Assembly: GCA_016630955.3 (NCBI GenBank)
Contig: CM049987.1
Span: forward strand, 2,914,001 to 2,978,000
DNA: 64,000 nucleotides
Reading direction: 5' to 3'
Source: Didymella arachidicola
Lineage: Eukaryota > Ascomycota > Dothideomycetes > Pleosporales > Didymellaceae
A program made the translations under genes and the position numbers. The notes under the pieces are model-generated. The model searched no databases and was not told the DNA's origin. It saw only the letters and a list, made by a program, of their open reading frames with translations. How positions within the stretch are numbered: position 1 is the stretch's first letter; each line of letters starts with the position of its first letter. Positions 1 to 11,868 of the stretch are shown piece by piece.

Positions 1-3000
1 CAGCTTGAATCACATGGTGCCATCCATGTTTCTAATGACATTCGATCAGCATTGCATAACTGCCCCTTCAGCATAAAACCTCACCTGCCACGCTATCAAT
101 ACAGCTCTCGCCATAACCACAAGTAATATAAGCAATGACTTCTTCAGAACTACCTATACGCGTCAAGGGGGCGGCCGCACCCTCCCATGACGTGCTTGCG
201 GCTGAAACTGCTACCGACACACCCAAGCCAACCTTCGCATTGACTTTTTGCGCCATGACGTCTCGCTCATGCACTGCAGCACCTAGTTCAGGTCAAACTC
301 TGCCCCCACAGGTCACGCTCATTTGGCAAGAGAGTGATAGCGAGGAGGATATCTTCACTAAAAGCTATAGGGAGGGGAGTCGATGAATCCAGCGCGTTCA
401 ATCAATCTTGCAATGTTTGAGGTCGAACACAATGCTATGTACCTGCGCTAGCCTATGTACAACACGAGTCACCTCGTATTGACAGTCCCGTATTGTGACG
501 ATCAGGCAGCTAGCTAAGGGTCGTGCCGCAGTATTACACAGCCCCACTCTGCTATGACTTCATGTCGAATACAAAGAGATGGCAGTGCAGCTTCGAGGTC
601 TGAGTGATGAAATGCGCCCGGTTTATATGGTGGAGAACAAGAGCGGGCTTGTAGCGCGATCAGCTTTACTGAGGGCGTCCAAAGACACCACGGACTTTTC
701 GAGCCATCAATGTTACATGTACTGCTAATTACCGAGGCTACATATCGCTCGGGTGCGCAATCGAGGTAGTGAAGATCTCCTGGGTCGCTCCTGAGCAAAT
801 CGCTTCACCTTGTCGTGGTGTCTCCACTCATGCTGTTACCACCAGACATAGAGGATCAGGGCTACGTAATGAGATAAAGGCTCTGAGGTGCGTCTTCCCC
901 GAACACGGGATACACTATACTGTCTTTCATTGTTTACCACCGCTGCTGCAATCCTAAAGGAATTGCATCGAAATGTTTCAAGTTGTCTCGGTACACAGGA
1001 GCGCTGCAAGATCACGGCGTATGCCACAGAGGGACACCTCCGCTGCAGAATCTCATCGCATGCGCCGAGTATTGTGCGCATCCTGCGCAAATCCCACGAT
1101 CCTCGCCTCTCTAATCGTCGGGAAGTCCGAGGGAAAGGTATGCGAGACACGGACGTGCAAGTCACAGCGTGCGCTGCAGGGGGAAGGGATGCGTAGGATG
1201 AAACCAGCGCATTGGGACCAACAGCTGCACGGTCACGTTCCAAGAAACGTGCGCTTGCCGCCCGCCCGTTGAGTAAGCCGAAGACAAACAGGCTTGAGTG
1301 AGGCTTCGGAGCAGGTGTCAATCAGGCAACCTGGGGGTAAGCTGCAAGGCAGGCGCGTAAATTTTGTGTTAGGGAAGCTGACAGGTGTGGGACTCCTGCC
1401 TCAGGCTCGAGGAAATGTGTTGTGTAATCCATGGCCTTTGCGTGCAGGTAGCAGACGCAGGACATGAATCGCAAGCGATTAATAGTTCTCCGCAGGAAGG
1501 TAAGGCTGGGAATGAGGGCATGATCGGTCTTTGTGCCCAAAGGATCATTACTGTGCTGATGTGAGGTTCAAATCTATCTGTTAGCTTCTCCGACGGTACG
1601 TCTACCTGAAAGGGAGGACTCTAATTAATTCTGATGTGTCAAGAGCGTTTCTGTTGACATTCACGCAGGACTGGTCGACAGCGTAGTCGTGACTGATATC
1701 AAACCGTGATCATCGTCAGCTGAGCGCATGGCTCACGGCTTTGCACAGCGCAGATTGGCGACGAAAGCATAGTTGCTGCCGCAGTCTGGTCAGAGCGGAA
1801 ATGAGGCTGGCGATTCCCGCTTCAGTGTCAGCGAAACTGCACGGTTGCCGCAGCCTTGCTGAGGTCGATATGAGGTCCAAAATAGGTTCTTCTATGCACA
1901 GAGATCTCTGATTATGATCTCAACCACATGAGAGCTATGCCGGCATTCGTTGTGCATTTAGCAAGGCAGAATCTCTGGTGATGAAGAAGAGAGCCCCATG
2001 GTGCCCGCAATGACCTATGTTTAGCTACGGGAAGGAGCAGTCCGCTAGCGTACCGCGCTTCCCCACAGCGTGAAAGCTGCGGTGAGGCTGTGAGGCTGCT
2101 TTGTGCAGTCATCATGGTAAATACCTTTACATAGCTCTGCCATATCAAATGATGTCTTGGGCAGCGAAAAATCGCTTTGCAAGACGCGAGTGTTGATATT
2201 AATGGGTCGAAGGATGCACCAAGCGAATGTGCACCCTTGCGAGCGGAGTCCGGCGTTGAACATCGCATTGGACAGTTTTCGCGACAGGGCTGGCCCTGCA
2301 CGTGCTACCACTTTACTGCTTTCGAAACGAGTGTGATTGCGACATGCAGCGAGATGGACAATAGCGATTGCTTTTGCAGGCCCTGGACGAATCCTTCGAC
2401 CTTCAACAACGCAAGAATGGAAGATGCCGGCAAGACCGAAGACTTGCGAGCTGAAAGATTTGCACACAACACGGCTAATGTCAATCGCGACCGCTTCTGA
2501 TCTTATGAGCAATTCTGCGCCGTGTGCAGTTATTGAGGTTGGTGATGATTGACTAGTCGTTGCGGAGCGATCTCGGCGCGAGTCGACGAGGAAGGAGCCA
2601 GGCTAGCCGCGGACATCAGGCGATTGTACTGTGGTCTCCGGCAAAAGTAGAGTCCCTTGGTCAGTGCAGATAAGGATTAGACAGGGATTAGATCAAGCCT
2701 CTCGCGAGATTTATAACATGATCTGCACCAATTAGAGAGCAGTATGTGCCTTACTAATACAGTCTCTATCCAAGCGTGCCCGTTAAGATTGACCTGTAAG
2801 GAGTTCTGTACACTAGTCACTGCACTGACCAAGGGACGCTACTTTTGGCGTAGACCACAGTATTTGTGGGTACATCTCTCTTCACCCTCACAATCCAGAT
2901 CGCCCAGGCATGCGCCGAAGTCCACCCAAGCGACCTAACCTCCCTTGCCTTCATCAGAGAGACGGCGACCATCACGGGAGACGGCGAAAATTTCCCGTCC

Positions 3001-5500
3001 CAACTCAAAACCATGCCACTGAGCGCAGTACTGCTCAAGGCTTTCCATGCCAGATCAGCAGGGTCGCCGTCAACACGGGTGCGTTCACAGTACACCTTGT
3101 CGCAGTCTTGTCAGTGATCCTCAAGGGTCGTCACCCTTGACTTTAACAAGTATGCACCGCGTAGCCGGGGTCTGGTCATAACGAGACTCCACACGCCGCT
3201 TCGAGCCCTGGTCCCTGCACAGTGGTTTGGATTTTGACCCTCGTCGGTTTTCGACACCTCTTTAAAGTGGAATGTATTGCGGAGCAGGTGGTGTTGGTAT
3301 GGCGTTTGGCCTCGCAAAAGACCTCTCGATTGGAAGCCCCGTCTCCGAGCTGCCAGCAGCCCTGCGTTGGGCGCTTATGCCAAAGTAGCAAATGGCACAC
3401 TTATTGCAAATCGGGTTGATCAACATGCGATTCTACGCACATGCCACCTTGAACATCGTCCAAGCTCGCTCGTCGAAACAGGTGAACTACGCTGAGGGAC
3501 GATTGTCTTGCTCGGGGCAGCCGTACTCGGCCGTGGCTCTTGCGCATATCCCACGCGCAAGCCGTTCTCGGCCTTAACACAATGGATGGTTGTCAGACGG
3601 CTTGACTATCTTTTCACTACTGACCAATGTCTCGGTCACTTTACCGACTCTGAGACGGCCCTGGTCGCCCTGTCCCGACCGAGTGGAAAGCAGGCAAGCC
3701 GCCCGTTAAGCAACGCGACAAGCAAGTCCTTCAAGCCGCCCTTCACGGCTCTGGCGCGGCTCCTTGATCCTTCCGCATACTGTCATCCAAATTGTTCCAG
3801 GCAAACTCTAAGGGCTGCAGGCGCAAACTTAAGCCGGGGTGGTGACGTGCAGTCCTCCAGAACTCAGGGGAGGACGACGCATAAGCCTTTCAAAAGTCTG
3901 AGAAGCCAAAATCAGCGAAACGCAGGACTCGCGGACAACACCAACCTGCATCTTGTTGGTGGATCTAGTGCGTCACGTTCGCGGCCGAGCCTTGAAAGGC
4001 TGAAAATGCGGAAGAAGCCTGGTTGACGTGTTCCCAAGCTTTTGCACATGGGGGTGCGCTAGGGCCATCAGGCCTCCCACTGGCTTTTGCTGGCCGCCGT
4101 CTGTGTGGAGATTGGAGAAAGCTTGGCGCAAATGGTGCGGGATTGCGACCTAGCGACAACGATAGCCGATGACTTGGGCGGAGGGACTCTTCACCGGGCT
4201 TACGCTGTTCATTTCTGCGCACCAACGAATGAGCAGGAGCAAGACAGACAATATTGACCCATCTCCTCACATCATGCAGCGATTCGAAATTAATGTCACC
4301 TTCGATGTGATAGTCACACGTTCTACGGCGACCAAATGGCATCAACAGAACACAGACTGATCTTTTGGTTGTCCCCACAGCATATGCAGAGCTGGCAGGG
4401 CTACATACGGACGGCATGCCGCAGTACACATCTGCCGCTACCGGGCCGGTTCAATCTGGGTACGCCAATGAAATTCCCTTGCACAAATACACTAGCCGCG
4501 TGTTATACACCATCTGCAGGGGGATCATCACAGACGTGCACGGCTGATGGCAGGACTCGGAGTGACAATCTGCTTGGTGATAATTCAGCATCGTCATCGA
4601 AGCGCATCGCAGAGAAGCGTCTGCTATTCCTGCGAGTCCAATCGCCTCGCCTGCATGCCGTGATCCTGCACATCGGCGTAAGCAATCAGAAATGGTGTGC
4701 CGTTGCAGGAAGGCTGAGCGCACGGGCGCTTTGGCGAGTCGCTATTTCGGGTACCAAGCCACCCTTCATCGCAGCGTGTACCGCGCTCTGTTTGGGTGTC
4801 TTGAGGCAGGGACGGTCCGCAACATGGCGTTGCGGTGCCAAACCTCTATCTACTCTAGGGCCCTGTCCCGTGCCCCATTTTTGGGTGCGCGGACACTCTT
4901 TCGTCCTGAGCTGCTTATGGAACCGTTCGGTTACACGCCCGCAGCCATGCCCGTGGGCTCCATCTTTGGCGATGGTCCTTGATCGTCCAATGCACCGCCA
5001 TTGGCGACGCTTTAGAATGTCCCCTGTCATTTCACAAGCGCGAGTCGGAAATCGAGCATACCTTGTTGCTCGTCGCCAGTCCCAGCATCTCAACTTCCCT
5101 CCCCGATCAGGTTTGGCTCAGGCACAGCCTGCAGGTATTTACGGTGTATCTCCCAACCGCACGTGGGCGCAGTGCATCTTCCATTCATCCCTACACCCTT
5201 AAGATCCTAATTTGGGTCGGCCTGCAACCCAAATTTGGTCTACCTCACACCAACTGGTGGTCTATTTTCCGGACGCCCGTCCCTTAACTCATCCCAGGTT
5301 CTCAGTCTACGTATCGTCATTGTGTGGAAAATTCGCCGGCTCGACTAAGGCATGGCCGTTAGCTCCTAAACGTCTGCCGTACAACCAGTTCTGGACCGTT
5401 TGATTGACCTTACCCGAAACTCCACTCACGGCCCTGATCTTTCTCTGGCCCCATCGCTCTCGGTTCCAGTATATACATTGTTTCACCTCCCCAGTCGATC
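1..5500. other. gene-poor stretch, no supported gene
   Basis: I see no recognisable domain, intron-joined reading frame, RNA gene or repeat structure here. Open frames of up to 288 codons exist (4336-5202), but their translations are rich in Arg, Ser, Cys and Trp in no known order and look like chance frames in roughly 50% GC DNA. The last few hundred bases should hold the promoter and 5' leader of the C2H2 regulator that begins at 5501, but I cannot mark individual sites. Confidence 0.5.
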
Positions 5501-8500
5501 ATGTCCGGAGACCGTGAGACAAGCAGCCGCTCCTTGGCTTCGACTACCCAACATCATACACTACACTCAGAATCCGTTCCTGCCAATACAGTTCCTACTC
5601 CAAAAGACAAACGTCGAAAGAGATCCTCAACAACATCGAATGATACTGCCACGGATACTAAACCCTTACCTTCTCGGCGCCGTTCCGGTATCTCCAAAAC
5701 GCTCACTGCTGGAACTGACGCCGACCCTACCCGCGCTGCACGACGATCGACTACAAGCCCAAGCAACATGTCGACGGTCAACTACACCAAGACGGGGCGT
5801 GTCAGTAAAGCAAAGAAAGGCCTCAAGGTACATGACTGTGAATGTGGACGAGTACGTATGCCCCCACAGCTTTGCCGACACTTGATGCCCTGCTTTCTTT
5901 TTATATGTGAATCTGTGCTGACGCCATGCAGTCATACACAAGAGCAGAACACCTGAGGTGTGTTCCCGTGAGCTGTTCTCGCTGCTGGCTTTTTGACTGA
6001 CAGCTTTACAGGCGCCACCAGCGCAACCATGCCGAGGAGGGCGGCCTGGTCTGTAAATTCCCGGGATGTGGCAAGACATTTTTCCGCTCAGATCTTCTCC
6101 AACGGCACGAGGAGCGACAGTACGATTTTAGAATCTACGACTATGTTCTCATACTGACAAGGCTCACAGCAATGAACATGGTGGTGATTCTTCTCGCCAG
6201 CCGTCTGTTGACAGTAGCGAGCACTCCGTCCACCCTTCGCCTATGACGGCACCTGCCTCTTTGTCGATGGCCCCCGCACAGGCCCTACCTACAGAATCGT
6301 ACCCTCAACAGTCTGTCATGTCTTCTCAGCCGGACCCTTCAACTCTCTCAAGGTACAACCCTGCCCACTTTCGTACCCCTCAACATCCTCGTACTCCGAG
6401 AGCTGCTCCTGCCAGATCCAGCAACCATTTTCTTCAGTCTCATTCTATCTTCAAAACTCCTCCGACGTGAGTTCCTTCAAGCACAAGACAAGCCACATGC
6501 TGCTCGTTGTCCTTTCTTTCCTTTCTTGACATACTCGTCGCAGTCTTTGAAAACATGCTGATTATTAGATCCAGCGGCGGAAAGATCACCCAGAACATGG
6601 CATACCTGCGTCACTCGATCTCGGGTCCAGTGCCGGTCGATTCCATGACCGGAAATGGCGCTTGGGTACCTGAGACGTTCGCACCGTCACCCTACTCTTG
6701 TTCGAGTGGCTATGCCTCGCCGGCTCTATGCCCCGAGTATGGGCACATGTATGCCACTCCGCCATATGGCACCGGCATAGTCCGAACTCGCACATCCTCA
6801 AATGCCTCCTTCGTCGAACAGAACTGGACACATGCCTCGCAGTCCCCAACGTTATCCATCTCGTTGCCCTACTCCTGGGCGACCGACGAGAAGAGCCTGC
6901 TAGCCTCGACCTTCCCCTACACCCCTGTCTCGTATGCGACAACGAACATGCCCCTGCACGCAAGCATTGGCACAATTCCACATTACGTACAGTACGACCC
7001 ACAAAATATTATCCAAATGGAGCACGAGGAGAGCGTGCATCTCTTCCCGCAGGAACATTACGGTATGAGCCAAATCGCGCGTCCTTCTTCCTTCGAGCAA
7101 TGGCTGAACAGTTACTGGAGACTCTTTCATCCCACTTTCCCCATCATCCATCGGTTCACCTTCGCCAGCCTAGAGACGTCACCGATGCTTTGTGCTGCAA
7201 TGGCCGCTATCGGTGCTCACCATACCAACGACAGCTACCACGCCCAGGACCTTCACGATCGCTGCGTGAAGCTGCTTACCAAGGTACGTGCGATTAGCTC
7301 AGAGAAGTACAGTCAGCTAAATCTCTGCAGAGGCAAGAATTGAACGTGGTTGGCTGCGATCGACTCTGTGATATGCAGGCCACCTTCCTTGTGGAGGTGT
7401 TTGCCCTCAACTTTGCTCGTCGCTGTGGGAAATCCTTTTCCGCCCGTTTCGTAACCATGTACGATCGAGTAAGTATGAATCTATACTGACTGAGTATAGT
7501 CGGCTAATTCATTGCAGCTGGCTGGGGTCCGCAGCGCGGATCCGTCCGTAGCCACCAATTCGTTGCTGCAAGATTCGACTGACGATGCGTGCGTGCAAAG
7601 TCGATGGCTGCAGTGGGTCACATTATCGGCAAAGCATCGCTTACTCGTATCATGCTATCTATTAGAAGCTCGACACCACCCAATACTTACTGAAGCACCC
7701 TCGTCCCGGGTCCATGTGGATAGTCTTCACTTTCCATCCCACGAAACGCTCTGGGAAGCACAGAATCCGCGAGAATGGTGGATTCACGCACAAGAGTATT
7801 CGATGATGCCTGGGTATATCGCCGAGGCTATCGCTTATCGAATCGTTGGAAGCTATGATGCGTTTCAATCTTCCGTACTCATCGCTGCCCTCTATCCGCC
7901 TTCCAGCTATGCGACTCCACAACTGCAACCTGCTGTCGAGCACCTCCTACACGACGACGCGACAACACAGCAGCGACTCTCCATTGCTAAGCTTGTACAG
8001 CTGGTACCAGTCCGTTCTCTGTTGGCTGTATCAGGCGAGTCGTGGCTACTTGGCACGAAGGTGACGTCGCAGAACGAGTTTGCCGCATACAAGACCGAAT
8101 TACAACTCTGGGTGGCGCATCTTTGGTCCAACGTGGCCGGGGGCTCTTCAGAATCAAGCATGGAGGCCCTACGACTGTCTGTCGAGATCTTGACGCATTC
8201 TCTCAAATCACAAGAGGCAAGCATTCTCGGCTTTAACGACCTTGGGCTTTTCTTTGCAGCTCTCGTGCTATGGGCTGCGACAGCTGCTGCAAGCAGCAAA
8301 TTGCACACCTCAAGCTTCTTTCCCCAGCAGACGCAGTCATTAGTACCACCAGTGGCTATCGCTGCACCAGGGATGTCATTAGGTCATCCTAAGCACACAG
8401 CTGCTGCATCAACCAGTAATGCTGCATACTCAAATCCAACTGCGCGGTCTATCTCAGACCGAAGATCCTCCATTCCCTACGCGGAGATCGCGGCCAACAC

Positions 8501-8744
8501 CTCGCATTTCTTGTTGACAGCAGTCGATGATGTCGCATCACTGAATGTGAGCGCCTGCCAGGTTGGCTGCAAATTCGCACTTCTTTGGGTCAAGATGCAG
8601 CTGCGCAGCGGTCACTCAAATGGACAAGACATCATCTCGTCCGATGATTACGTCTCCGACCATACCCCAGGGGAGCTCATCAGCGAGATCATCGGTCAAA
8701 TTGAAAGAATACTCAGGCATAAATGGGCCAATTGGGGCATCTGA
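5501..8744 (+). CDS. C2H2 zinc-finger / fungal-specific transcription factor
   Basis: Likely a nuclear DNA-binding regulator of RNA polymerase II genes; its target is unknown. I join seven exons: 5501-5851, 5932-5957, 6012-6119, 6170-6466, 6569-7283, 7331-7468 and 7518-8744. All junctions are GT-AG, the frame stays open, and the product is 953 aa. Two C2H2 fingers lie at about residues 111-170. The first contains CGRSYTRAEHLRRHQRNH and the second CGKTFFRSDLLQRH. The first finger has only one residue between its two cysteines (113 and 115) instead of the usual two. A Ser/Pro/Thr-rich linker follows. From about residue 436 comes a fungal-trans domain start (Trp-Leu-Asn-Ser-Tyr, then FHPTFPIIH), as in PF04082 proteins. 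The 26-nt second exon is very short but is needed to complete finger one. Fold and role are well supported; regulon and name are not. Confidence 0.88.
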
Positions 8745-9355
8745 ATCTCATTCCCCAAACATCTCGAGGTCTGAGTCTCCAGCAGGTAGACCCCTCCAGC
8801 ACCATGTTCTACTGTCTATTTTGCATCTTCTGTTCGGCATACATGTTACTCGACTTACGCATAACGTTAAGCGTTGCACGATCTTGGCTATCAGCGGCGT
8901 CGCGCTTCCATATACCCCTTTACGACCTTCGTTTTATTTCACAGATACCCTTTTGTTCATCCGCTTCGACGAATATACCCCCTTTTCTTTTGGTTAGGCC
9001 AAACGCTTTTCGGGCATTTGCATCCATGGAGCGGCATTGTTGCATTTGTGCTCAACTCATACGCATTGTTAGAGACAGCTTCTTCGTTTTGTATTACCAC
9101 CTGTACTTGCATATGCACTTCTATTGAGACATCATTCTCGAGTCCGTGCCTGCCTGAATTGTGACTTTTGCCGAGCAATGGCGCGTGCTGACATGCATAC
9201 GCACTAACACCTATCCTCAGTGAGGCCGCGCAATTCTCACTCCGCACAGAACGCCACAAATCTATAACATTTAAGTAGATGCTTTCAAGTAACATTCATT
9301 CACGCACATATCTTCAATAGCTTGTGACATTGCATCAACGGAAACTAGAGACAAA
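8745..9355. other. intergenic region between two plus-strand genes
   Basis: It holds the 3' end of the C2H2 regulator gene and the promoter of the next gene. I see no coding frame or repeat. The base just before the ATG at 9356 (acaaaATG) has the A at -3 that is usual for fungal starts. Confidence 0.5.
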
Positions 9356-10369
9356 ATGGGTTCAGGCGTGAACACGCCGTTGAATGGCCTTCAAGGAGGA
9401 CCTCGGCATAATGTTCTCATCTCGATTCCACGCACGGCATCTAATCTAGTCACTCACCTCCTAGCGCTACCTTTACAATCATCTGTCCTCGCACACTCAC
9501 GTGACGGGTACTTCTTTTTGCCAGCAATATCGGCGAGGTTCAAGTACTTCACGTTTGCACGTCCGACCATGTCCTGGACCTCTGAACAGAGGGATGGTCT
9601 GGAAGGAGCGTTACGCCAGAGTACTTCAGCATGGGAGACTTGGGTGGCAACCGCTGAGCGAGAGCGAAGTGGCACGTATGTCAAAGAGCATATAAACTGG
9701 ATGCTTAAGCCCTCCATCGAGTCCGCCTTCCTATACCCAGAGCCAGTGACTGCCACCACACCAAACGACACGGCTTCAATCGCAGAATCACCACAGAACC
9801 CCACCACTATCCCAAACGCCTTCTGGCTTCGCCTCCGGACGACCTTTCTGATCCGCCACCCTGCCCTCACATTCCCAAGCACGCTACGCACTGCACTCTC
9901 CAACGAAGGTATTGAAAAACTCCTCGGCGAAGAAAGCGAGAAGGTGATGCAGTGGGAGTGCACATACAAATGGCACGTCCTTCTGTACCGGTTCCTCACA
10001 TCTCTCGCCCTCGAACCTGACCAAGAGCCGTTGATCATCGACGCCTCGCAGTTTCAGGAACAGGACTTTGTGGGAAAGTACACGGAGGAAGTTGGTCTCG
10101 ACGCGAGTCTTGTGCGGACCTCTTGGGACGCTGTGGCAGAGGAGGAACAGCAGAAGCTTCACGCTGTTGAGCGAAGGATGAAAGAAACGCTGCTTGCTAG
10201 TAGTGGTGTCATTGCCTCAAAGCTATCTTCTCAGGATATAGATGTCGAGGCTGAGAGGAAGAAGTGGGGGCTTGAGTTTGGACCAACATTGGCTCAACGG
10301 CTGGAGAGACTAGTTGACCAGGCGATGGATGATTATAATTGGTTGTACGAACGCAGATGGGAACAGTAG
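9356..10369 (+). CDS. sulfotransferase-like P-loop protein
   Basis: An intronless frame of 337 aa with an ATG in good context. The N-terminus reads VLISIPRTASNLVTHLL (about residues 20-36), which matches the 5'-phosphosulfate loop of the sulfotransferase-like P-loop family, where PRTGS/T is usual; here it is PRTAS. Around residue 165 the FLIRHPALTFPS stretch matches the second PAPS-binding region (R-x-P type) of the same family. Many filamentous fungi carry such 300-350 aa proteins, often near secondary-metabolism genes, and few have a known substrate. The C-terminal third is charged and helical. It has its own promoter and no obvious link to its neighbours. Family assignment is fairly sure; catalytic activity is not shown. 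Confidence 0.72.
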   Translation: MGSGVNTPLNGLQGGPRHNVLISIPRTASNLVTHLLALPLQSSVLAHSRDGYFFLPAISARFKYFTFARPTMSWTSEQRDGLEGALRQSTSAWETWVATAERERSGTYVKEHINWMLKPSIESAFLYPEPVTATTPNDTASIAESPQNPTTIPNAFWLRLRTTFLIRHPALTFPSTLRTALSNEGIEKLLGEESEKVMQWECTYKWHVLLYRFLTSLALEPDQEPLIIDASQFQEQDFVGKYTEEVGLDASLVRTSWDAVAEEEQQKLHAVERRMKETLLASSGVIASKLSSQDIDVEAERKKWGLEFGPTLAQRLERLVDQAMDDYNWLYERRWEQ

Positions 10370-10796
10370 TACTTAGGAGGGGAAAGAGATGCATCCCGTG
10401 CCTCTGAAGACTTCTTTTATATATTGGTGAGCTGCTCTGGTTATTAGGGGCATATTGGAATTATGGCGAGAAATGGGTTTCTAGAGATCATTACTGATGG
10501 TTGTTTGTGAATTGCATTAGAATTTACTAAACGTTCTCCTCAGCGTGAAACAAGCATTGTTACCCACGCGCGTTCTCTCGTAAGCTTCTACTATGCACAA
10601 GCTCGTTCGCAAGTGCACAGGGATCTCGTGTAAATTGTCGCTCAGTCGAAGCTCTCCGCTCTCTTCGTGAGCATGTATCGCCGCGGTCGGACCGTACTAT
10701 CTTGACTCATACAGGCAGTCTACGCTTTACGGGAATTCATATCGATGTCGTGTTGGTGGTTCTGTGGATCGGTTCATCAATCAAGCGTCCCTTCAT
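10370..10796. other. convergent intergenic region
   Basis: It lies between the stop codons of the sulfotransferase-like gene (plus) and the WW-domain gene (minus), so it should hold both 3' UTRs. I see no other feature. Confidence 0.5.
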
Positions 10797-11366
10797 TCAC
10801 CAATACTTGACAGGTGCACTATGATGTCCAGCAGGTGGCAGCATAGTATTGACGACCTGACCCGTCTTAGTATCGAGTGAGTAGCCTGGAGGAATGGACA
10901 TCGCTCTCGGCAGCGGGCTTCCATTTCTTGATAGCTGCGGTCGCGATGCATTTGAGTTGCTGTGCGGCCTCAGATGTTGTCTGTTGTATTCTCCAGAGCC
11001 GTTGCCCCGTATCTGCTCGCCCGAGTATCGTTCTTGGTAGGAGGCTGTGGGCCTCGGTGCCTGGTGGAACTGATTCACAGGTGGCTCCCACTGTGACCGG
11101 CCGGTGGCTCGTTCGATGTAGTAGTAGCGTGAGCTTCCTTGGTCCCAGTGCTGAGACCAGCCGCTGGGCGGTGAGTAAGGTGGTTGACCGTAGTTCTGTT
11201 GCGGCGGTGGGTGCTGAGGCGGGATAGGCGCCGAGTTGTGGTACTGAGGGTAATGGTAGTTGCCATACGCCATGCCATCGCTTCGGTCATCGTTTCTGTT
11301 ACCCTTCATCATGTACAATGCGTTCTCAACGTGCCCAATGGCATCGCGCAGGGAGTTTAGTGGCAT
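10797..11366 (-). CDS. WW-domain protein
   Basis: A single-exon frame of 189 aa from an ATG at 11366. Residues about 68-95 form a WW domain: it opens GWSQHWDQ, has a Tyr-Tyr-Tyr block (YYYIERATGRSQWEPP), and carries the two signature tryptophans and the closing proline. WW domains bind proline-rich or phospho-Ser/Pro peptides. The rest is low complexity: a Pro/Gln/Tyr-rich segment before the domain (QHPPPQQNYGQPP) and a Ser/Arg/Asn-rich tail. No catalytic domain such as a prolyl isomerase follows, so it is probably an adaptor. Similar short fungal WW proteins have no assigned role that I can name. It is convergent with the gene to its left in map order. Confidence 0.7.
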   Translation of the reverse strand: MPLNSLRDAIGHVENALYMMKGNRNDDRSDGMAYGNYHYPQYHNSAPIPPQHPPPQQNYGQPPYSPPSGWSQHWDQGSSRYYYIERATGRSQWEPPVNQFHQAPRPTASYQERYSGEQIRGNGSGEYNRQHLRPHSNSNASRPQLSRNGSPLPRAMSIPPGYSLDTKTGQVVNTMLPPAGHHSAPVKYW

Positions 11367-11868
11367 GTTGGAATATTGCTTTGTGTGTGTGCTGATCTGA
11401 TGAGAAAAGAGGATCTTGCTATATGTGGTGTGAGTATTACATGTCCCGCAAAGCTACGCGGCTGAGGTCTATATACCCAAGACGGATCGAATGGGAATCT
11501 AGCTACGCGTCATTTGTATGAAGCTGAACGGGTGACCGGCACGAGCTTGTTCGACTAAGCTTTGCAGAAGAAGTGGCGCATGACCGTCGCTGGCCGTGGC
11601 GCAGTCATTGGTGGAGCGGAACCTCGGGCGGAACCCTCGGATAGTTGGCTTAATTTGCTCGCCGAGCTTGGCCGAGTCATCTCCGCTGCCGTTGCACTGC
11701 CTCTGCCTTCCCCGTCGAGATGCTTGCCATCCATGCGGTCGGCGTGGAAAGAGCTTGGCACACAGCGCGCACATTTTTACACTGCCACAAACCCGCTGTG
11801 GGATGAAGTCCCGGGTCTCCGCTCAGCGTCCCGGTTGGTGCGGAGGGGTGGCTTGAGTACAGAGGCCA
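11367..11868. other. promoter of the WW gene and 3' region of the transporter
   Basis: Both neighbours lie on the minus strand, so this stretch is downstream of the transporter and upstream of the WW gene. Small open frames exist but none shows a domain. Confidence 0.45.

Noticed and set aside
68..386. Two overlapping small frames near the left edge
   Set aside because: Opposite strands of the same DNA, both without a domain; neither can be preferred.
2866..3117. Frame with a protein-like stretch (FTLTIQIAQACAEVHPSDL)
   Set aside because: Looked like a gene fragment, but I could not extend it on either side or name a family.
3508..4026. 172-codon open frame on the plus strand
   Set aside because: Basic, Ser-rich translation with no motif; neighbouring frames equally open.
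4336..5202. 288-codon open frame
   Set aside because: No domain, no plausible order of residue types, overlapping frames of similar quality on both strands; probably a chance frame.
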